From Gammaproteobacteria bacterium (GTDB lineage: Bacteria > Pseudomonadota > Gammaproteobacteria > J044), in assembly GCA_003696465.1 (NCBI GenBank), contig RFHG01000579.1, positions 1 to 8,822 on the forward strand: a DNA stretch of 8,822 nt. The letters are read 5' to 3'. Of this stretch, positions 6,895 to 8,822 are shown one piece after another. Both the position numbers and the translations under genes were made by a program. Position 1 is the stretch's first letter. Each line of letters begins with the position of its first letter. Below the pieces are notes generated by a model. The model was not told where the DNA came from and did no database searches. It saw only the letters and a program-made list of their open reading frames with translations.

Positions 6895-6955
6895 GCGCCG
6901 ATATCTTACGGCCGAGTGGGAGCAGGTGGGGCGGATCTACGAGATCCTGCTCTGA
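6891..6955 (+). pseudogene. Possible frame-disrupted micro-ORF overlapping the yfdX stop
   Basis: An ATG at 6891 overlaps the yfdX-family stop (ATGA) and has a strong ribosome site, GAAGGAGA (6877-6884, spacer 6). In its own frame the ATG leads to a reading frame that runs through a terminator and a promoter into queF, which cannot be a real gene. One frame over, bases 6893-6955 read ERRYLTAEWEQVGRIYEILL and stop (TGA 6953-6955), with 17 of 20 codons ending in G or C, the bias of neighbouring real genes. A single missing base near GATATC (6900-6905) would join the ATG to that frame as a peptide of about 21 residues. I do not recognise the peptide. It may be a decayed small gene, a sequencing error, or chance. 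Confidence 0.3.
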
Positions 6956-6974
6956 CAGATCCCTTTCTGCAGCC

Positions 6975-7005
6975 GAAGGCCTCGCATTGCGGGGCCTTCT
7001 TGCGT
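6975..7005 (+). terminator. Hairpin terminator after the yfdX-family gene
   Basis: GAAGGCCTCGC (6975-6985) pairs with GCGGGGCCTTC (6989-6999) as an 11-bp stem with one G-T wobble and an ATT loop, followed by a weak T-rich tail (TTGCGT). It lies 80 bases after the yfdX-family stop and 20 bases after the micro-ORF stop, and just before the queF promoter, so it separates the two transcription units. Confidence 0.78.
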
Positions 7006-7027
7006 CGGGATGGCCGCCGCCGGCGAA

Positions 7028-7043
7028 TGTTATAATCCGCCGC
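7028..7043 (+). promoter_or_regulatory. Extended -10 promoter of queF
   Basis: TGTTATAAT (7028-7036) matches the sigma-70 extended -10 consensus exactly (TG, one base, TATAAT). No good -35 box lies 16-18 bases upstream, as is common for extended -10 promoters. Transcription would begin near 7043, giving a leader of about 24 bases that still contains the GAGGA ribosome site of queF (7055-7059). Confidence 0.75.
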
Positions 7044-7066
7044 AACCGAATTGCGAGGACACGCCC

Positions 7067-7456
7067 ATGCCGAGCCAGCCGAGCAAGGAGCTGGAAACCT
7101 TCGACAATCCCCAGCCCGAGCGAGACTACACCATCCGCATCAAGGTACCCGAATTCACCTGCCTGTGTCCCAAGACCGGCCAGCCGGATTTCGCTACCCT
7201 GACCATCGAATATGTGCCGGACGCCCTGTGCGTGGAGCTCAAGTCGCTCAAGCTCTATGTGTGGTCGTTTCGTGACGAGGGCGCCTTCCACGAGGCAGTA
7301 ACCAACCGCATCCTCGATGACCTGGTGCGTGTCACCCTGCCCCGCTTCATGCGCCTGACGGCCGACTTCAACGTACGCGGCGGGATCTACACCACCGTGG
7401 TGGCCGAATACCTCAAGCCCGGCTGGACCCCACGCGAGCCCGTACGCCTGCCGTAA
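7067..7456 (+). CDS. queF: NADPH-dependent 7-cyano-7-deazaguanine reductase QueF (short, unimodular)
   Basis: QueF reduces the nitrile preQ0 to the aminomethyl preQ1 with two NADPH, a step of queuosine tRNA modification in the cytoplasm. The 129-residue protein is of the short YkvM type rather than the long two-module type found in E. coli. The thioimide-forming cysteine is Cys34 in FTCLCPKTGQPDF (30-42), with the proton-transfer Asp41. The QueF signature ELKSLKLY lies at 57-64, and the substrate-binding His75-Glu76 pair in AFHEAV. The start at 7067 is chosen over an earlier in-frame ATG at 7010 because the latter lies upstream of the -10 promoter, whereas 7067 has GAGGA 7 bases upstream. The kinase gene starts 5 bases after the stop. 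No other queuosine gene is in the window. Confidence 0.95.
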   Translation: MPSQPSKELETFDNPQPERDYTIRIKVPEFTCLCPKTGQPDFATLTIEYVPDALCVELKSLKLYVWSFRDEGAFHEAVTNRILDDLVRVTLPRFMRLTADFNVRGGIYTTVVAEYLKPGWTPREPVRLP

Positions 7457-7461
7457 GCCTC

Positions 7462-8775
7462 ATGACCGGGCCGCTGTTCGCCGGCATCGACGCGGGCACC
7501 AGCGGCCTGCGTCTTTGTCTGATCGACGCCAAGGGCCGCATACGGCATCAGGATCGGCATCCCCTGCCGGAACCCGACAGCCCGCAACCCGGCTGGCATG
7601 AACAGGATCCGCTGATCTGGCGCGAAGCCCTGCATGCACTGCTGACGCGGATTCCCGATCGCCTGAAGGCACGGCTGGCGGCACTGGCCATCGACGGCAC
7701 CTCGGGCACCGTACTGGTATGCGATGAGCAGGGCGAGCCGCTCCACCCTGCCCTGATGTATCACGACCGGCGTGCTGTTCCCCAGGCCGAGGAAGTGGCG
7801 CGACAGGCGCCCCCGGACAGCCCTGCACGAGGTGCGCAATCCGCCACCGCCCGCCTGCTGTGGCTCATGCAAAGGCTCGACCACGGACGCATCGCCCATG
7901 TGCTGCACCAGGCCGAGTGGCTGTCCGGACAGCTCCTGGGGCGTTTCGACCAGGGCGATGAGAACAACGCCCTCAAGCTGGGCTACGACCCCGTGCAGCG
8001 GCGCTGGCCCGACTGGCTGCAGGCACTGGGTATTCCGCGTTCCTGGCTGCCGCAGGTCCAGCCACCCGGTACGCCGCTGGGTCCTGTCTCTGCCGAAGCC
8101 GCACGCGTACTCGGCCTGCCGCCGGAACTGCTCGTGGTGAGCGGCACCACCGACAGCATCGCGGCCTTTCTGGCCAGCGGCGCGCAGGCAGCAGGCGATG
8201 GTGTCACTTCACTGGGTTCCACACTCGCCATCAAGCTGCTCTGCGACAGGCCGGTCCAGTCGCCCGAGTACGGCATCTACAGCCACCGCCTGTGGGACCA
8301 GTGGCTGGCCGGCGGTGCCTCCAACAGCGGAGGCCGCGTGTTGCGCCACTTCTTCACCGACCGGCAACTGGAGCAGCTCACTGCCTGCCTCGATCCCGAC
8401 CACCCCACCGGGCTGGACTACTGGCCCCTGCTGGAGCCGGGCGAGCGCTTTCCGGTCGCCGATCCGCAGCTGCCGCCCCGCATGACCCCGCGCCCGGATG
8501 ACGACTGCCGCTTCCTGCAGGCACTGCTCGAGGGCATGGCCCGGATCGAGGCCGAGGGTTACCGCCTGCTGGCCTCACTGGGTGCGCCTGCAGTGCGCCG
8601 GGTCTTCACGGCGGGTGGCGGTGCGCGCAATCCGGCCTGGCGCCGCATCCGCCAGCGCCTGTTGCAGGTGCCGGTGATGCCGGCCCGATGCGAAGAGGCC
8701 GCCTGCGGCACGGCACAGCTCGCCGCGCGTGGCATAATGGGGCACCTGCCTGCCATCGGAGAGACAACGGAATGA
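7462..8775 (+). CDS. FGGY-family sugar kinase, probable D-ribulokinase
   Basis: This 437-residue protein is a carbohydrate kinase of the FGGY family with the actin-like ATPase fold. N-terminal landmarks are GIDAGTSGLRL (8-18, phosphate loop) and AIDGTSGTVL (76-85). The likely catalytic base is Asp231 in SGTTDSIAAFLASG. C-terminal landmarks are LGSTLAIKLL (251-260), GIYSHRLWDQWLAGGASNSGG (271-291) and the adenosine-binding TAGGGARNP (383-391). The GGASNSGG block and the GERFPVADP...PRPDDDCRFLQALLEGMARIEA stretch resemble the putative sugar kinases of cyanobacteria and plant chloroplasts (SePSK / AtXK-1), reported to act on D-ribulose. The expected product would then be ribulose 5-phosphate, a Calvin-cycle intermediate. 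Xylulokinase is the main alternative. It lacks a strong ribosome site and starts 5 bases after queF, so translation is probably coupled. The 3' end overlaps the next gene as ATGA. The family call is sure; the substrate is less so. Confidence 0.85.
   Translation: MTGPLFAGIDAGTSGLRLCLIDAKGRIRHQDRHPLPEPDSPQPGWHEQDPLIWREALHALLTRIPDRLKARLAALAIDGTSGTVLVCDEQGEPLHPALMYHDRRAVPQAEEVARQAPPDSPARGAQSATARLLWLMQRLDHGRIAHVLHQAEWLSGQLLGRFDQGDENNALKLGYDPVQRRWPDWLQALGIPRSWLPQVQPPGTPLGPVSAEAARVLGLPPELLVVSGTTDSIAAFLASGAQAAGDGVTSLGSTLAIKLLCDRPVQSPEYGIYSHRLWDQWLAGGASNSGGRVLRHFFTDRQLEQLTACLDPDHPTGLDYWPLLEPGERFPVADPQLPPRMTPRPDDDCRFLQALLEGMARIEAEGYRLLASLGAPAVRRVFTAGGGARNPAWRRIRQRLLQVPVMPARCEEAACGTAQLAARGIMGHLPAIGETTE
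8730..8745 (+). promoter_or_regulatory. Possible internal extended -10 promoter for the downstream gene
   Basis: TGGCATAAT (8730-8738), near the 3' end of the kinase gene, matches the extended -10 consensus except for one base (CATAAT). No -35 box is evident. A start near 8745 would leave a leader of about 27 bases before the ATG at 8772, with the GGAGAG ribosome site (8758-8763) inside it. It could give the next gene its own transcript independent of queF and the kinase. Confidence 0.35.
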
Positions 8776-8822
8776 TCACGGACTTCATTCGCGGATTCGG
8801 CTACCTGTTTCGTGGCCTGGCG
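8772..8822 (+). CDS. Probable CysZ/EI24-family membrane protein (N-terminal fragment)
   Basis: Only 17 codons are visible, reading MITDFIRGFGYLFRGLA. The pattern of a short start followed by GFGYLFRGL resembles the N-terminus of CysZ/EI24 proteins, sulfate-uptake membrane proteins that feed cysteine synthesis, but this is too short to be certain. The ATG overlaps the kinase stop (ATGA) and has a good ribosome site, GGAGAG at 8758-8763 with an 8-base spacer, so a real gene start is well supported even if its identity is not. Confidence 0.55.
   Translation, partial: MITDFIRGFGYLFRGLA

Noticed and set aside
6891..7202. A 103-codon frame starting at the ATG that overlaps the yfdX stop.
   Set aside because: It passes through a terminator hairpin, the queF promoter and the queF start in the wrong frame. 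Only the strong ribosome site at its start is noteworthy, and that is reported with the micro-ORF.

Overview
This is a GC-rich (by eye about 65%), densely packed chromosomal window with tight operons and strong G/C third-position bias. The gene content suggests a gammaproteobacterium, possibly an autotrophic sulfur-oxidising type. That assignment is an inference from the genes (GlcDEF with a glyoxylate aminotransferase, a D-ribulokinase-like enzyme, a short QueF, and a likely CysZ) and was not checked by search.

Left part (1-4714): a minus-strand operon glcD-glcE-glcF encodes the three-subunit glycolate oxidase. Each junction is an ATGA stop/start overlap, and glcF runs off the left edge. Divergent from it, across a 57-bp AT-rich gap, lies a PLP-dependent class V alanine/serine-glyoxylate aminotransferase, closed by an intrinsic terminator built on a perfect 24-bp palindrome. 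Together they form a pathway: glycolate is oxidised to glyoxylate, and glyoxylate is transaminated to glycine. This is the core of photorespiratory (2-phosphoglycolate) salvage.

Middle part (4780-7004): a membrane protein fuses a ferritin-like di-iron domain to a VIT1/CCC1 iron-transporter domain (MbfA/Er-VIT1 type). It is followed by a secreted YfdX-family protein behind a leader with several hairpins. A well-translated-looking but frame-disrupted micro-ORF overlaps the yfdX stop codon, and a strong hairpin terminator follows.

Right part (7021-8822): a perfect extended -10 promoter (TGTTATAAT) precedes queF (queuosine biosynthesis). Next, 5 bases on, comes an FGGY kinase resembling the plant/cyanobacterial D-ribulokinase family. 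An ATGA overlap then leads into the first 17 codons of a probable CysZ/EI24 membrane protein. No tRNA, rRNA, CRISPR array, insertion sequence or attachment site was seen. No gene-free stretch exceeds about 180 bases.
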